DNA of 43,658 nt from Aquimarina megaterium XH134 (lineage in GTDB: Bacteria; Bacteroidota; Bacteroidia; Flavobacteriales; Flavobacteriaceae): assembly GCF_000520975.1 (NCBI RefSeq), contig NZ_JACB01000067.1, forward strand, positions 1-43,658, given 5' to 3'. The notes under the pieces are model-generated. The model saw only the letters and a program-made list of their open reading frames with translations. It was not told where the DNA came from and ran no database searches. Both the position numbers and the translations under genes were made by a program. Shown piece after piece: positions 1-7,765 of this stretch (within the stretch, counting starts at the first letter, position 1; every line of letters begins with the position of its first letter).

Positions 1-816
1 CATTTCTAACCCATGATCATATACAGCTGTTTTAATACTTGGATCTCCTGTAGTTATTCCCCAAGCCTGCTGCATATTGATATCAATTCCCGCTGTCCCT
101 CCATTCTGTCCTGTATTATTTAAAGACCATTGGTTATTGAAATAAGTATCATTTGAAGTTTCTATATTGTGATACATAAAAGCGGGCTCTGTACTTTCAA
201 ACCATCCCGTTTCATAAAAAATGTTGGCAAGTTGTATTGAATTTAATTTATTTTTGGATGTTACAGAAAGCGTAAACCAAAGTGGCATGTACTTATCATG
301 ACCTAAGATCTCTACATTCATTTCTTTTGCTTTTTTATAAAGAATATCAACGTCATCTTTATTTTTAAGTTTTACATAAAAATTATTTGACAACCCTAAT
401 TCTCCTCCACTTTTAGTAATATATGCCGGCGAAGCTTTTAAGATATTAGGTGTACTTTTATACGACTCAATCTCTCTATAGTAATCCATTATAGACATGT
501 TTTTGGTCATAGATATTTCCATATAATAGCTTTTTATAGCTTTCCTATTAGTAGCCTTATCGTCTATTGCAATTACTGTCGCTCTTGCATTATCTTCTAT
601 TATCTCTGTTGTTTTAATCAAATTACTATTCAAAGATTTAAAAGAATTAATTGAATTCTCTCCCTCGAATGAGATAGAAATAGTTTTAGTATTTATGGTT
701 AAAAACACTTTTTCTCCTTTATAATAGTAGAAATTATCTAATTGTCTTTGCCCAAAGGCACTAACAGTAAGAAACAACAAAATCAATGGTGTTATTTTAT
801 ATATTATATTTCTCAT
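1..816 (-). CDS. Subtilisin-like S8 serine protease, N-terminal part (cut by window edge)
   Basis: The reading frame opens at the ATG at 816-814 and stays open for 272 codons to the left edge, so the C-terminus lies outside the window. It begins with a Sec signal peptide (MRNIIYKITPLILLF... ending FGQ), followed by a propeptide-like region. The visible part stops in VYDHGLEM, where D267 would be the catalytic Asp of an S8 protease. It is a close paralogue of the complete protease at 4929-7565: by eye more than four-fifths of residues match over the shared 272, and residues from about 130 to 240 are nearly identical. The stop of the fibre-like gene at 865-1773 lies 48 bp upstream on the same strand, so the two are probably co-transcribed. 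By analogy with the complete copy it is expected to be exported and then secreted by T9SS. Its catalytic His and Ser cannot be checked here. Confidence 0.88.
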   Translation of the reverse strand, partial: MRNIIYKITPLILLFLTVSAFGQRQLDNFYYYKGEKVFLTINTKTISISFEGENSINSFKSLNSNLIKTTEIIEDNARATVIAIDDKATNRKAIKSYYMEISMTKNMSIMDYYREIESYKSTPNILKASPAYITKSGGELGLSNNFYVKLKNKDDVDILYKKAKEMNVEILGHDKYMPLWFTLSVTSKNKLNSIQLANIFYETGWFESTEPAFMYHNIETSNDTYFNNQWSLNNTGQNGGTAGIDINMQQAWGITTGDPSIKTAVYDHGLEM

Positions 817-864
817 GATGTTTATTTGTTATTTAAAAACAGTTGTATATTACTAGAGTATATT

Positions 865-1773
865 TTATTTCTTGGTAGACTTAGATTCTAACAAACTAAT
901 ACGTTTGTTTTGTTCAATTACATACAAAGTCAATTCCTCTATCTTTTGAAGTAGCTTTATATTCATTTCGGCTAAATGAATACCATTCTTTTCCATCTCT
1001 TTAGCCGATGCTATTTCTGGTAAATGTTTGTTTTTCTTTACAAAAGCTTCTACCTCTGCTAAAGAAGGCAACTGATACTCATTTGCAAATACAAAATCAG
1101 CCCCTCCTGCTGTAGCCGTTACTTTTATTTCTCGAGAGTGAATATTTCCTTTTACGGTAAGTTTAGAATCTGGATTCTGTGTTCCTATCCCGACATTACC
1201 ATTTGTTAAAATGGTCATCTTTGAGGCATAATTTGTAATAAGATGTAAATTATGGTTACTTTCTGTACCAACAAAACCTCCTCCACCATACCAAGACTTA
1301 TGAGAATACATACCTACTCTATGTTTGGAATCAGTTGTTGTTGATAAAATTTTTGAATGTCTTGAACCTGAAACATCCAATACTCTATCCCAACCTTGTC
1401 TATTTGAAGGAGTTAGTGTTCCTACCCCTACATTTCCATTGGTTAAAATGCTCATCTTTGGTCCATAACCTGTTATAAAATGTAGATTGTGATTACTTTC
1501 TGTACCAACAAAACCTCCTCCTCCATGCCAGGAACTATGAGAATACATACCAGTTCTAAATTCAGTATTAACACTTGTTGCTAAAATTTTGGAATGTTGT
1601 GAACCTGCAACATCTAATACTCTATGCCAGCCTTGTGCATTGGAAGGGGTTTGTGTTCCAATCCCTACATTTCCACTATTTGAATAAATAGTATTTTGAT
1701 TATCATAATTATGTTGGGCATAAATTCCCGAACTAATACCCATTAGAATAAGTATAAAAACTGCTTTTTTCAT
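865..1773 (-). CDS. Fibre-like secreted repeat protein (302 aa)
   Basis: The protein has a signal peptide (MKKAVFILILMGISSGIYAQ). Three NVGIGT-type motifs follow (about residues 35, 114 and 192), separating two copies of a roughly 79-residue unit rich in Gly and aromatic residues (WHGGGGFVGTESNHNLHF and WYGGGGFVGTESNHNLHL). The C-terminal part (about 212-300) contains SREIKV, a FVF...LPSLAEVEAF segment, then HLPEIASAKEM and a coiled coil (LLQKIEELTLYVIEQNKR). This layout is common in Bacteroidota proteins annotated as tail-fibre-like or S74-like surface proteins, where the C-terminus probably drives trimer assembly; that role is inferred. There is no T9SS sorting domain. The first 31 residues are almost identical to those of the next gene (1795-2883), showing recent duplication. 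It lies 21 bp downstream of that gene and 48 bp upstream of the S8 gene, probably in one operon. The molecular function is not known. Confidence 0.85.
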   Translation of the reverse strand: MKKAVFILILMGISSGIYAQHNYDNQNTIYSNSGNVGIGTQTPSNAQGWHRVLDVAGSQHSKILATSVNTEFRTGMYSHSSWHGGGGFVGTESNHNLHFITGYGPKMSILTNGNVGVGTLTPSNRQGWDRVLDVSGSRHSKILSTTTDSKHRVGMYSHKSWYGGGGFVGTESNHNLHLITNYASKMTILTNGNVGIGTQNPDSKLTVKGNIHSREIKVTATAGGADFVFANEYQLPSLAEVEAFVKKNKHLPEIASAKEMEKNGIHLAEMNIKLLQKIEELTLYVIEQNKRISLLESKSTKK

Positions 1774-1794
1774 TTTGTGTAATTTTAAGTTGGT

Positions 1795-2883
1795 TTATTT
1801 TTTTGCTTCAATTAATTTTTCTATTTCTGATAATCTATTAGACAAAGATTTCAATTCTTCAATTTCACTAGCTTGCCGTTTAATTTCTTTTTCCTGTTGT
1901 ATCGTATACAGTGTTAGCTCTTCGATTTTTTGAAGTAATTTAGCATCCATCGCTCCTAGATAAATCCCATTTTTTGCTACATCTTTAGCATTTGGAATAT
2001 CTTTTAAATGACCTTTTTCTTTGATGTGGTTTTCTACTTCACTAAGCGTAGGAAGGTTATAATCGGTTTCAAAAACGAAATCTGACCAGCTAGTTGCTTC
2101 TACTTTGATTTCTCTTGCTCCTATCGAGCCATCTACTGCAAGCTTATGAGATCCTGTTGTTATTGTCCCTATACCTACTTTACCTACATGATCTATAGTC
2201 ATAGCTGTTTTAGAACCAGAAACGTATGCGTTGGTTGTTGAAAAATACATTTTTGTCCCATAACTACCATCACTTCTTACATAGATACCTGCCTGAGCAG
2301 TTTCTCCATTAGATGAGTCTGATGCTCCAAAAGTGATAGCACTTCCAAAATGGTTACTCGAATTCTCAGGGTCTAAATGAATAGAACCAACGGATAGCCC
2401 AGGAATTGATTCACTCCAATTCTTTGAGCCCCCTGCGATCTGAAGTTGGGATTTAGGAACATTTGTACCTATACCTACTTTACCTACATGATCTATAGTC
2501 ATAGCCGTTTTAGAACCAGAAACGTATGCGTTGGTTGTTGAAAAATACATTTTTGTCCCATAACTACCATCGCTTCGAACATAGATACCTGCCTGAGCAG
2601 TTTCTCCATTAGACGAGTCTGATGCTCCAAAAGTGATAGCACTTCCAAAATGATTACTCGAATTCTCGGGATCTAAATGGATAGAACCTACTGAAGTTCC
2701 CGGAGTAGATTCGTTCCAATTATTTGAACCTCCTGTAATATGCATTTTTGCTATAGGGTTTGTTGTACTTATACCTACATTACCGGATTTTGAATAAATA
2801 GTATTTTGATTATCATAATTATGTTGGGCATAAATTCCCGAACTAATACCCATTAGAATGAGTATAAAAACTGCTTTTTTCAT
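1795..2883 (-). CDS. Fibre-like secreted repeat protein (362 aa)
   Basis: This is a paralogue of the 865-1773 gene with the same signal peptide and the same HNYDNQNTIYS start of the mature protein. The body is built from two near-identical 100-residue units (IHLDPENSSNHFGSAITF ... GIYVRSDGSYGTKMYFS ... SKTAMTIDHVGKVGIGT), encoded by a 300-bp direct repeat at 2168-2767. The C-terminal domain starts at AREIKVEATSWSDFVFETDY. It continues through LPTLSEVENHIKEKGHLKDIP to a long coiled coil (LLQKIEELTLYTIQQEKEI and onward). This C-terminus is much closer to that of the 2974-3819 gene than to that of 865-1773, so the gene looks like a mosaic: head shared with one neighbour, tail with the other. It has no T9SS tail. 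It probably forms a trimeric surface or periplasmic fibre, which is inferred from the repeats and coiled coil. Confidence 0.85.
   Translation of the reverse strand: MKKAVFILILMGISSGIYAQHNYDNQNTIYSKSGNVGISTTNPIAKMHITGGSNNWNESTPGTSVGSIHLDPENSSNHFGSAITFGASDSSNGETAQAGIYVRSDGSYGTKMYFSTTNAYVSGSKTAMTIDHVGKVGIGTNVPKSQLQIAGGSKNWSESIPGLSVGSIHLDPENSSNHFGSAITFGASDSSNGETAQAGIYVRSDGSYGTKMYFSTTNAYVSGSKTAMTIDHVGKVGIGTITTGSHKLAVDGSIGAREIKVEATSWSDFVFETDYNLPTLSEVENHIKEKGHLKDIPNAKDVAKNGIYLGAMDAKLLQKIEELTLYTIQQEKEIKRQASEIEELKSLSNRLSEIEKLIEAKK
2168..2767 (-). repeat. Two tandem 300-bp direct repeats inside a fibre gene
   Basis: Units at 2168-2467 and 2468-2767 are exactly 300 bp apart and in frame, each encoding 100 residues. 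The first about 220 bp of each (for example 2168-2389 against 2468-2689) differ by only a few bases, several of them silent. The remaining part is less alike. Such a repeat is a natural substrate for unit gain or loss by recombination. Confidence 0.9.
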
Positions 2884-2973
2884 TTTGTGTAATTTAAGTT
2901 GGTTATGTACTATATTAGTTATGTACTTCTTGTATGATGATGTACATATTTAATATTAAATTGTTATACGTCT

Positions 2974-3819
2974 TTACCTTTGAGATTCTAGTTTTTCTAA
3001 TCGAAGGTTTAATTCTTGAAGTTTTGTATTTAGAGACTTTAATTTTTTAATTTCTTTTTCCTGTTGAATGGTATACAGTGTAAGTTCCTCTATTTTTTGT
3101 AGTAATTTAGCATCCATTGCTCCTAGATAAAACCCATTTTTTTCTACTTCTTTAGCACTTGGAATATCTTTTAAATGTCCTTTTTCTTTGATGTGGTTTT
3201 CTACTTCGATAAGTGTAGGAAGGTTATAATTAGTTTCAAAAACGAAATCTGACCACCCATTTGCTTCTACCATTATTTCGCGTGCGCCTATAGACCCTTC
3301 TACTGCCAGTTTATGTGCTCCTGTATTATTGGTTCCGATACCAACTTTTCCATTCGGTATTAAAAATTTATTCGCTCCATTTTCCAGCCCTAGAATGAAA
3401 TTGGTAAGGTTAGGATTAAACCCCATATAAGCCTTACGAACTCCTGCCTTATTTTTCCATTGCGTATAAAGCCATTTGTCATCTAAGGTTTGAAATGTTG
3501 CTATTGCATCTGAAGTGCTACTCACATAGAATGCTCCTCCATTAAGATGTAAACTTCCATTATTAACAGAAAATTTATTAGCCCCGTTTTCAAGACCTAA
3601 AATAAAATTAGTAAGACTTGGATCAAACCCCATATATGCTTTACGAACTCCTGTCTTATTTTTCCACTGAGTATAAAGCCATTTGTCATCTAAAGTTTGA
3701 AATGTTGCTATCGCATCTGAAGCGCTTTTAACTGTTAATGTACCTTCAATTGTTTCATTTTGAGCTTTCGAATTAAAACTCAATATGATCAATCCAATTA
3801 ATAAAATTGTTTTTTTCAT
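2974..3819 (-). CDS. Fibre-like secreted repeat protein (281 aa)
   Basis: Third member of the fibre cluster. The signal peptide is different (MKKTILLIGLIILSFNSKAQ). Two copies of a 69-residue unit follow (SDAIATFQTLDDKWLYTQWK ... VRKAYMGFDPSLTNFILGL), encoded by 207-bp direct repeats, then one KVGIGT motif. The C-terminus, from about residue 172, is nearly the same as in the 1795-2883 protein: AREIMVEANGWSDFVFETNY, HLKDIPSAKEV and a coiled coil (LLQKIEELTLYTIQQEKEI). The passenger units differ completely among the three genes while the tail is conserved, as expected of fibres that vary their exposed part on a fixed assembly domain; this reading is inferred. It is the first gene of the minus-strand run 3819 down to the S8 gene. 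A strong hairpin (3873-3915) sits about 55 bp ahead of the start codon. Confidence 0.84.
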   Translation of the reverse strand: MKKTILLIGLIILSFNSKAQNETIEGTLTVKSASDAIATFQTLDDKWLYTQWKNKTGVRKAYMGFDPSLTNFILGLENGANKFSVNNGSLHLNGGAFYVSSTSDAIATFQTLDDKWLYTQWKNKAGVRKAYMGFNPNLTNFILGLENGANKFLIPNGKVGIGTNNTGAHKLAVEGSIGAREIMVEANGWSDFVFETNYNLPTLIEVENHIKEKGHLKDIPSAKEVEKNGFYLGAMDAKLLQKIEELTLYTIQQEKEIKKLKSLNTKLQELNLRLEKLESQR

Positions 3820-3841
3820 TTTGTGTAATTTTAAGTTGGTT
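3820..3841 (-). promoter_or_regulatory. Shared leader just ahead of each fibre start codon
   Basis: On the minus strand the bases AACCAACTTAAAATTACACAAA run directly into ATG. The same leader precedes the other two fibre genes at 1774-1794 and 2884-2903 (the latter lacking one base), although the sequences further upstream differ. It is probably the conserved ribosome-loading region. Its retention ahead of otherwise divergent signal peptides shows that the duplications included the leader. Confidence 0.6.
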
Positions 3842-3872
3842 TTAAGATTATTGTGATGTCACATTTTGACAT

Positions 3873-3915
3873 AAAAAAACCCCATAACAGAATTCTTTCG
3901 AATCCTGATTATGAG
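3873..3915 (-). terminator. Strong hairpin with T-run, minus strand
   Basis: Read on the minus strand, CCTCATAATCAGGATTC, a GAAA loop and GAATTCTGTTATGGGG form a long stem with one bulge and a few G-T pairs, followed by seven Ts. This is a classical intrinsic terminator. It lies upstream, not downstream, of the nearest minus-strand gene (start at 3819). It either insulates the fibre operon from transcription through the broken copies at 4050-4589 or acts as a leader attenuator. Confidence 0.7.
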
Positions 3916-4049
3916 GTAATTTTTAATAAATATAGAATATAATAAGACTAAAAAACCATAGCTTACGGTTATTGTTATGTTAAATTTTTATGATTATATT
4001 TAGGTTACCAGAATATACTACCAAATATAGAATATCATATAGTCGTAGT

Positions 4050-4338
4050 ACTATTTTATAGTAGGGTATTTCAAGTATAAGAAGTTTTTTAAATACTATA
4101 AAGTTCTATAAGCTCATCCCAAAACCAAATGTAAATCGCAATCCATCATCACTAGAAAATACTCCTAACTGCCCTCCAATAGTATCCATAGCATTAAGCC
4201 AGATGCCTCCACCTACAGAATCATGCCATCGATCAGAATCTTCGCCATCTAACCACACTCTACCAATATCATAACCACCAAAAACTCCTAATTGCAATGG
4301 CAATAAACCTGTTTTAAATGTATTAAAACTATATCTTA
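4050..4338 (-). pseudogene. Duplicated 3' end of the phosphoesterase/barrel gene
   Basis: These 289 bp match 8695-8983 base for base at a constant offset of 4645, with only about three substitutions seen. They cover the last 65 codons of the 8751-12455 gene, its stop codon and 56 bp beyond. The protein fragment ends GLRFTFGFGMSL, like the parent, and corresponds to the last strands of its outer membrane barrel. It has no start region and no domain upstream: immediately beyond 4338 the sequence becomes a transposase remnant. A start at an internal Met (4303) would give a 65-residue barrel fragment without a signal peptide, which is very unlikely to be functional. Near-identity implies a recent copy or gene conversion. 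Confidence 0.9.
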
Positions 4339-4339
4339 T

Positions 4340-4589
4340 ACCATTTCCAACCTAAATTTACTCAATAAAATGCACCTTCGATAAGATATCCCTTCACGGC
4401 CTTTTTGGCTTTTTCCTCTTCTAACAACTGATTCTATGATCTCGAACATACACCTATGATAATCCGCATTATAATAAATGGTTTGTAAAGGCAGTAAAAC
4501 AAGGGGAAGTTCATCGCAGTTTTTGGTAGGAATTTCTACTTCCGATATCCGAAGCCCCCGATCACTGGTAATTCAAATCGCTTGCGCAT
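4340..4589 (-). pseudogene. Transposase N-terminal remnant (ISNCY-like), frameshifted
   Basis: On the minus strand an ATG at 4589 opens with MRKRFE. After a frameshift of one base the frame continues as ITSDRGLRISEVEIPTKN, then CDELPLVLLPLQTIYYNA, then MFEIIESVVRRGKSQKGREG, and ends after RRCILLSKFRLEMV at the junction near 4340. The order MRKRFE..., P(T/L)K(N/S)xDELPPVL, LQxIY, and a GRxG(M/I) motif is what I remember of the N-terminus of ISNCY-family transposases. The catalytic part is absent, no terminal inverted repeats are visible, and the frame is broken, so it is a dead fragment. It ends exactly where the copied barrel-gene end begins. Family assignment is from memory of the motif pattern only. 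Confidence 0.6.
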
Positions 4590-4750
4590 AATAGTCGTTT
4601 TATCATAAATCTAACGTACATAAACCTAGCAAAACCATTGCAGATATCAAATTAAATCTTAACTATTACACCAATATTGATTGAGATTCCTAATACATCA
4701 TATTGATGGGCTTAACCCTTTTTGATTCTGGCGAAGGATATGAAAATTGA

Positions 4751-4800
4751 GTAAAAAAGGCATTTTTATAGCGAATTAAAAAAAAAATTAAACTTCACAT
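4751..4800. repeat. Direct repeat flanking the S8 gene, downstream copy
   Basis: The segment starting GTAAAAAAGG, containing TAGCGAATTAAAAAAA and ending CTTCACAT, is similar and in the same orientation to 7683-7733 (GTAAAAAAAG ... CAGCGAATTAAAAAAA ... CACTTCAT). The pair brackets the whole S8 gene at 4929-7565. The match is imperfect and AT-rich, so some of it could be chance, but the GCGAATTAAAAAAA core is exact. Confidence 0.5.
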
Positions 4801-4821
4801 ATTACAGAGGAAGAAAAACGT

Positions 4822-4853
4822 ATAGAGGTCAGTATTTAAATACTGACCTCTAT
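4822..4853 (-). terminator. Perfect 32-bp palindrome, terminator of the S8 gene
   Basis: ATAGAGGTCAGTATTT is followed directly by its exact reverse complement. On the minus strand the stem is followed by ACGTTTTTC, giving an intrinsic terminator 75 bp after the stop of the S8 gene. The absence of a separate loop makes it a true palindrome, so a dyad protein site is also possible. Confidence 0.7.
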
Positions 4854-4928
4854 TAAATTTATTATGTTCTGGTATTTCAGAAGTTAAAATAAGATTCCCT
4901 CAGATAAACAGGATCTTACAATCAAAAC

Positions 4929-7565
4929 TTATTGTATTACAACAGTTTTTGATAATTTTTTTGACCCCAAAATTAACTGCACTTGATAAAACCCTGAAGG
5001 AAGCCCTGATAAATCAACTTTTGTTTTACTTGAAGTCATTTTTTCTTTTTTTACTATTACACCATTGGAGTTAATAAGAGTTATTTGAGCCCCTATTAGT
5101 TTAGATGAAATAACAAATTGTTCTGGAGTTGGATTTGGATAAATAAGCATATCGTCAATGGATTCAGTGATTAATCCAGATTTTGATCCTTTGATATTCA
5201 CAGCATAATCCTCAACCTCCCCATAACTTCTTGTCCCACAAGGAGTTCTACTACTACTATTATAAGAAACTCTAATACGCATACCTGTAGTTCCTATAGA
5301 TGCACCTGATGGTACTGGAATTGAAATCGAAGCTTCTGAGGTGCTACTTTTTGATAATAAATATTGTTCACCTGCATCCTCAAAATCACCATCAATATTC
5401 CAATCAATCCATGCCGTTACTTCATTATCATTACCATATGGTTGACCAATAACTACCGATAATGCATAACTATTATTCTTAGCAACATCTGTAGATATAT
5501 TTGTATAATCATGATAAGAATCTCTGGCTGAACTATTATCTATTGTCCCAAATTTAACCTTTGCAATATGTTCAGGCCCATTTGTAGCTTCTGCCGCACA
5601 ATAAGTCGGTGGTGTTCCTCCATCATTATTAGGATCTGTTGTAACTGTTAATACATTACTTGCTCCTGATACATTACCTGCTGCATCTTTAGCTTTGATG
5701 GTAAAATCATAACTTGTATTTGGCGTTAATCCTGATATTGTTGCTGTGGTACCATTTACCGTAGTAGAAAGGTTACTCCCGTTGTAAACATCATACGCTG
5801 TTACACCTACATTGTCTGTTGAGGCTGTCCAACTTAAACTTACACTAGTTTTAGTTTTTCCAGTAGAGACCAGATTGGATGGTGCTGTTGGAGCTTCAGA
5901 ATCAGAACCAGAACCATTCTGAGCCAATAAGACTGCTTGATGCGCATCAACCAAACCATACCCCATTTGATTATTCCAAGTTCCATTTGGACGCCCTCCT
6001 GCAGTAGCATATGTATATGTTCCTACTTTCTGAGCGGATTGCTCGATAATATTATTTACCTCACTATATGTTAAGTTTGGATTAACGCTTAATATTAGTG
6101 CTGCTACTCCAGCTACTACTGGACATGCTGATGAAGTTCCGTTAAAAGTTTGCGTATAATCTGATGTAGAATATCCATTTGCCCCCTGTCTATCTGTAGT
6201 TGGCATTTTTACTCCAGGAGCTACAATATCTAATTGGCTACCATAACAACTCCCCCACTGACTCTCTCCATCACAGGAGTTTGGGTTTTTACGCTCTGCG
6301 CAAGGGCTCATTGCTCCTACTATTAATAAATCTGGATTACTATTTCCTGGGTATCGAATATTTGTATTATTCTCATTACCTGCAGCAAAAACAATGACAC
6401 AACCTTTTCCTCCTCTACCATTAGTTAATGTATTTGTTATAGCATTGTCTATAATACTAGAAGGAGCATATCCTCCCCAAGAATTACTAATCACATCTGC
6501 TCCATTTTGCCACGCCCAATTAAAACCACTTGCTAATTGAGACGGAGTATCTGACGTCCTAAGATTGATACTGATCGACATTAATTTTGAAGTAGGAGCA
6601 ACACCCGAAATCCCTAAATTATTATCTTTAACCGCTCCTATAATACCAGCACAAGCAGTTCCGTGATTTCCTCTTACTGTGGCTGGTGTTGTTCCGTTAT
6701 TTGCATCAAACCCTGTTCCGTGAACATTAGCTTGTAAATCTGGATGATTCATTTCTAACCCATGATCATACACAGCTGTTTTGATACTTGGATCTCCGGT
6801 AGTTATGCTCCAAGCTTCCTCCATATTGATATCAATTCCTACCGTTCCTCCATTCTGCCCTGTATTATTTAAAGACCACTGGTTATTGAAGTAAGTATCA
6901 TTCGAAGTTTCTATATTGTGATACATGAAAGCTGGTTCTGTACTCTCAAACCAACCTGTTTCATAAAAAATATTAGCAAGCTGTATTGAATTTAATTTAT
7001 TTTTGGATGTTACAGAAAGCGTAAACCAAAGTGGCATGTACTTATCATGACCTAATACTTCTAGATTCATCTCTTTTGCTTTTTTATAGAGAATATCAAT
7101 GTCATTTTTATCTTTAAGTTTTACATAGAAATTATTTGACAACCCTAATTCTCCTCCACTCTTTGTTATATATGTTGGAGAAGCCATTAAAGTATTAGGT
7201 AATTTCTTATAAGATTCGATCTCTTTATAATAATCTTCTATAGTCATGTTTTTGCTTGTAGACACTTCCATATAATAGCTTTTTACAGCTTTCTTAGAAA
7301 TTGCTTTAGCATCTAATGAAACTACAGTAGCTCTCGAATTATCTTCAACTATTTCTTTTATTTTTATTGAATTACTACGTAAAGATTTGAAAGAGTTAAT
7401 AGAATTTTCTCCCTCAAATGAAATAGAAATAGTTCTAGTATTTATATTTAAAAAGAATTTTTCTCCTTTGTAGTAATAGAAATTATCTGATTGTTTTTGT
7501 CCAAAGACACTTACTGTAAAAAACAGTAACATCAATGGTGCTATTTTATATATTATGTTTTGCAT
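4929..7565 (-). CDS. Subtilisin-like S8 protease with FN3, GEVED and T9SS type A sorting domains
   Basis: This is an 878-residue secreted serine protease. A signal peptide (ending VFGQ) and a propeptide of about 220 residues precede the S8 catalytic domain (about 240-550). The triad is D267 in VYDHG, H301 in RGNHGTACAG and S478 in NGTSSACP, with the oxyanion Asn probably in the VIVFAAGNEN segment. A fibronectin type III domain (about 553-645) follows, then a GEVED domain (about 655-790) with DWNIDGDFEDAGE and YGEVEDYAV. A C-terminal T9SS type A sorting domain (about 800-878; LIYPNPTPEQFVI ... LPSGFYQVQL) ends the protein. It should be exported through Sec, carried across the outer membrane by T9SS and released or anchored after tail cleavage. 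It lies downstream of a decayed fibre gene in the same order as the intact pair in locus A. Substrates are unknown; processing of neighbouring fibres is a hypothesis only. Confidence 0.95.
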   Translation of the reverse strand: MQNIIYKIAPLMLLFFTVSVFGQKQSDNFYYYKGEKFFLNINTRTISISFEGENSINSFKSLRSNSIKIKEIVEDNSRATVVSLDAKAISKKAVKSYYMEVSTSKNMTIEDYYKEIESYKKLPNTLMASPTYITKSGGELGLSNNFYVKLKDKNDIDILYKKAKEMNLEVLGHDKYMPLWFTLSVTSKNKLNSIQLANIFYETGWFESTEPAFMYHNIETSNDTYFNNQWSLNNTGQNGGTVGIDINMEEAWSITTGDPSIKTAVYDHGLEMNHPDLQANVHGTGFDANNGTTPATVRGNHGTACAGIIGAVKDNNLGISGVAPTSKLMSISINLRTSDTPSQLASGFNWAWQNGADVISNSWGGYAPSSIIDNAITNTLTNGRGGKGCVIVFAAGNENNTNIRYPGNSNPDLLIVGAMSPCAERKNPNSCDGESQWGSCYGSQLDIVAPGVKMPTTDRQGANGYSTSDYTQTFNGTSSACPVVAGVAALILSVNPNLTYSEVNNIIEQSAQKVGTYTYATAGGRPNGTWNNQMGYGLVDAHQAVLLAQNGSGSDSEAPTAPSNLVSTGKTKTSVSLSWTASTDNVGVTAYDVYNGSNLSTTVNGTTATISGLTPNTSYDFTIKAKDAAGNVSGASNVLTVTTDPNNDGGTPPTYCAAEATNGPEHIAKVKFGTIDNSSARDSYHDYTNISTDVAKNNSYALSVVIGQPYGNDNEVTAWIDWNIDGDFEDAGEQYLLSKSSTSEASISIPVPSGASIGTTGMRIRVSYNSSSRTPCGTRSYGEVEDYAVNIKGSKSGLITESIDDMLIYPNPTPEQFVISSKLIGAQITLINSNGVIVKKEKMTSSKTKVDLSGLPSGFYQVQLILGSKKLSKTVVIQ

Positions 7566-7682
7566 GATGTTTGTTTGTTAAATTATTATTGAAGTAGTTT
7601 AAACTTTTTTAATTCTATACAAAAAACAGTGTTTTTGACACTTCATAGCACTCCTATAAAGTGAGAAAAAGAAAGGGGTTAA

Positions 7683-7733
7683 GTAAAAAAAGATATTTTT
7701 TACAGCGAATTAAAAAAAGTCAAATCACTTCAT
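7683..7733. repeat. Direct repeat flanking the S8 gene, upstream copy
   Basis: Partner of 4751-4800, lying about 120 bp ahead of the S8 start codon on the minus strand. The whole 7566-7765 interval between the S8 start and the decayed fibre gene otherwise holds only AT-rich sequence. I could not place a convincing promoter in it. Confidence 0.5.
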
Positions 7734-7765
7734 TCAAAAATAGATGCCTATTTTTAAATAAATAT

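Larger units (their letters stand above)
4590..4928. other. Gap between transposase remnant and S8 gene
   Basis: I find no credible gene in these 339 bp. Recognisable items are a 50-bp AT-rich segment (4751-4800) that resembles 7683-7733 on the other side of the S8 gene, and the palindromic terminator at 4822-4853. The rest is AT-rich sequence, probably decayed insertion or duplication debris. Confidence 0.6.

Noticed and set aside
1196..3780. Repeats that might suggest a CRISPR array
   Set aside because: The repeats are long, in frame and coding, only two copies per gene, without short spacers.
3891..3910. TTCGAATCC resembling a tRNA T-loop
   Set aside because: The bases are the top of the terminator hairpin; no acceptor, D or anticodon arms can be drawn around them.
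4106..4303. Apparent 65-residue minus-strand gene
   Set aside because: It is the tail of the barrel gene copied from 8751-8948, with no signal or upstream domain; listed as a pseudogene fragment.
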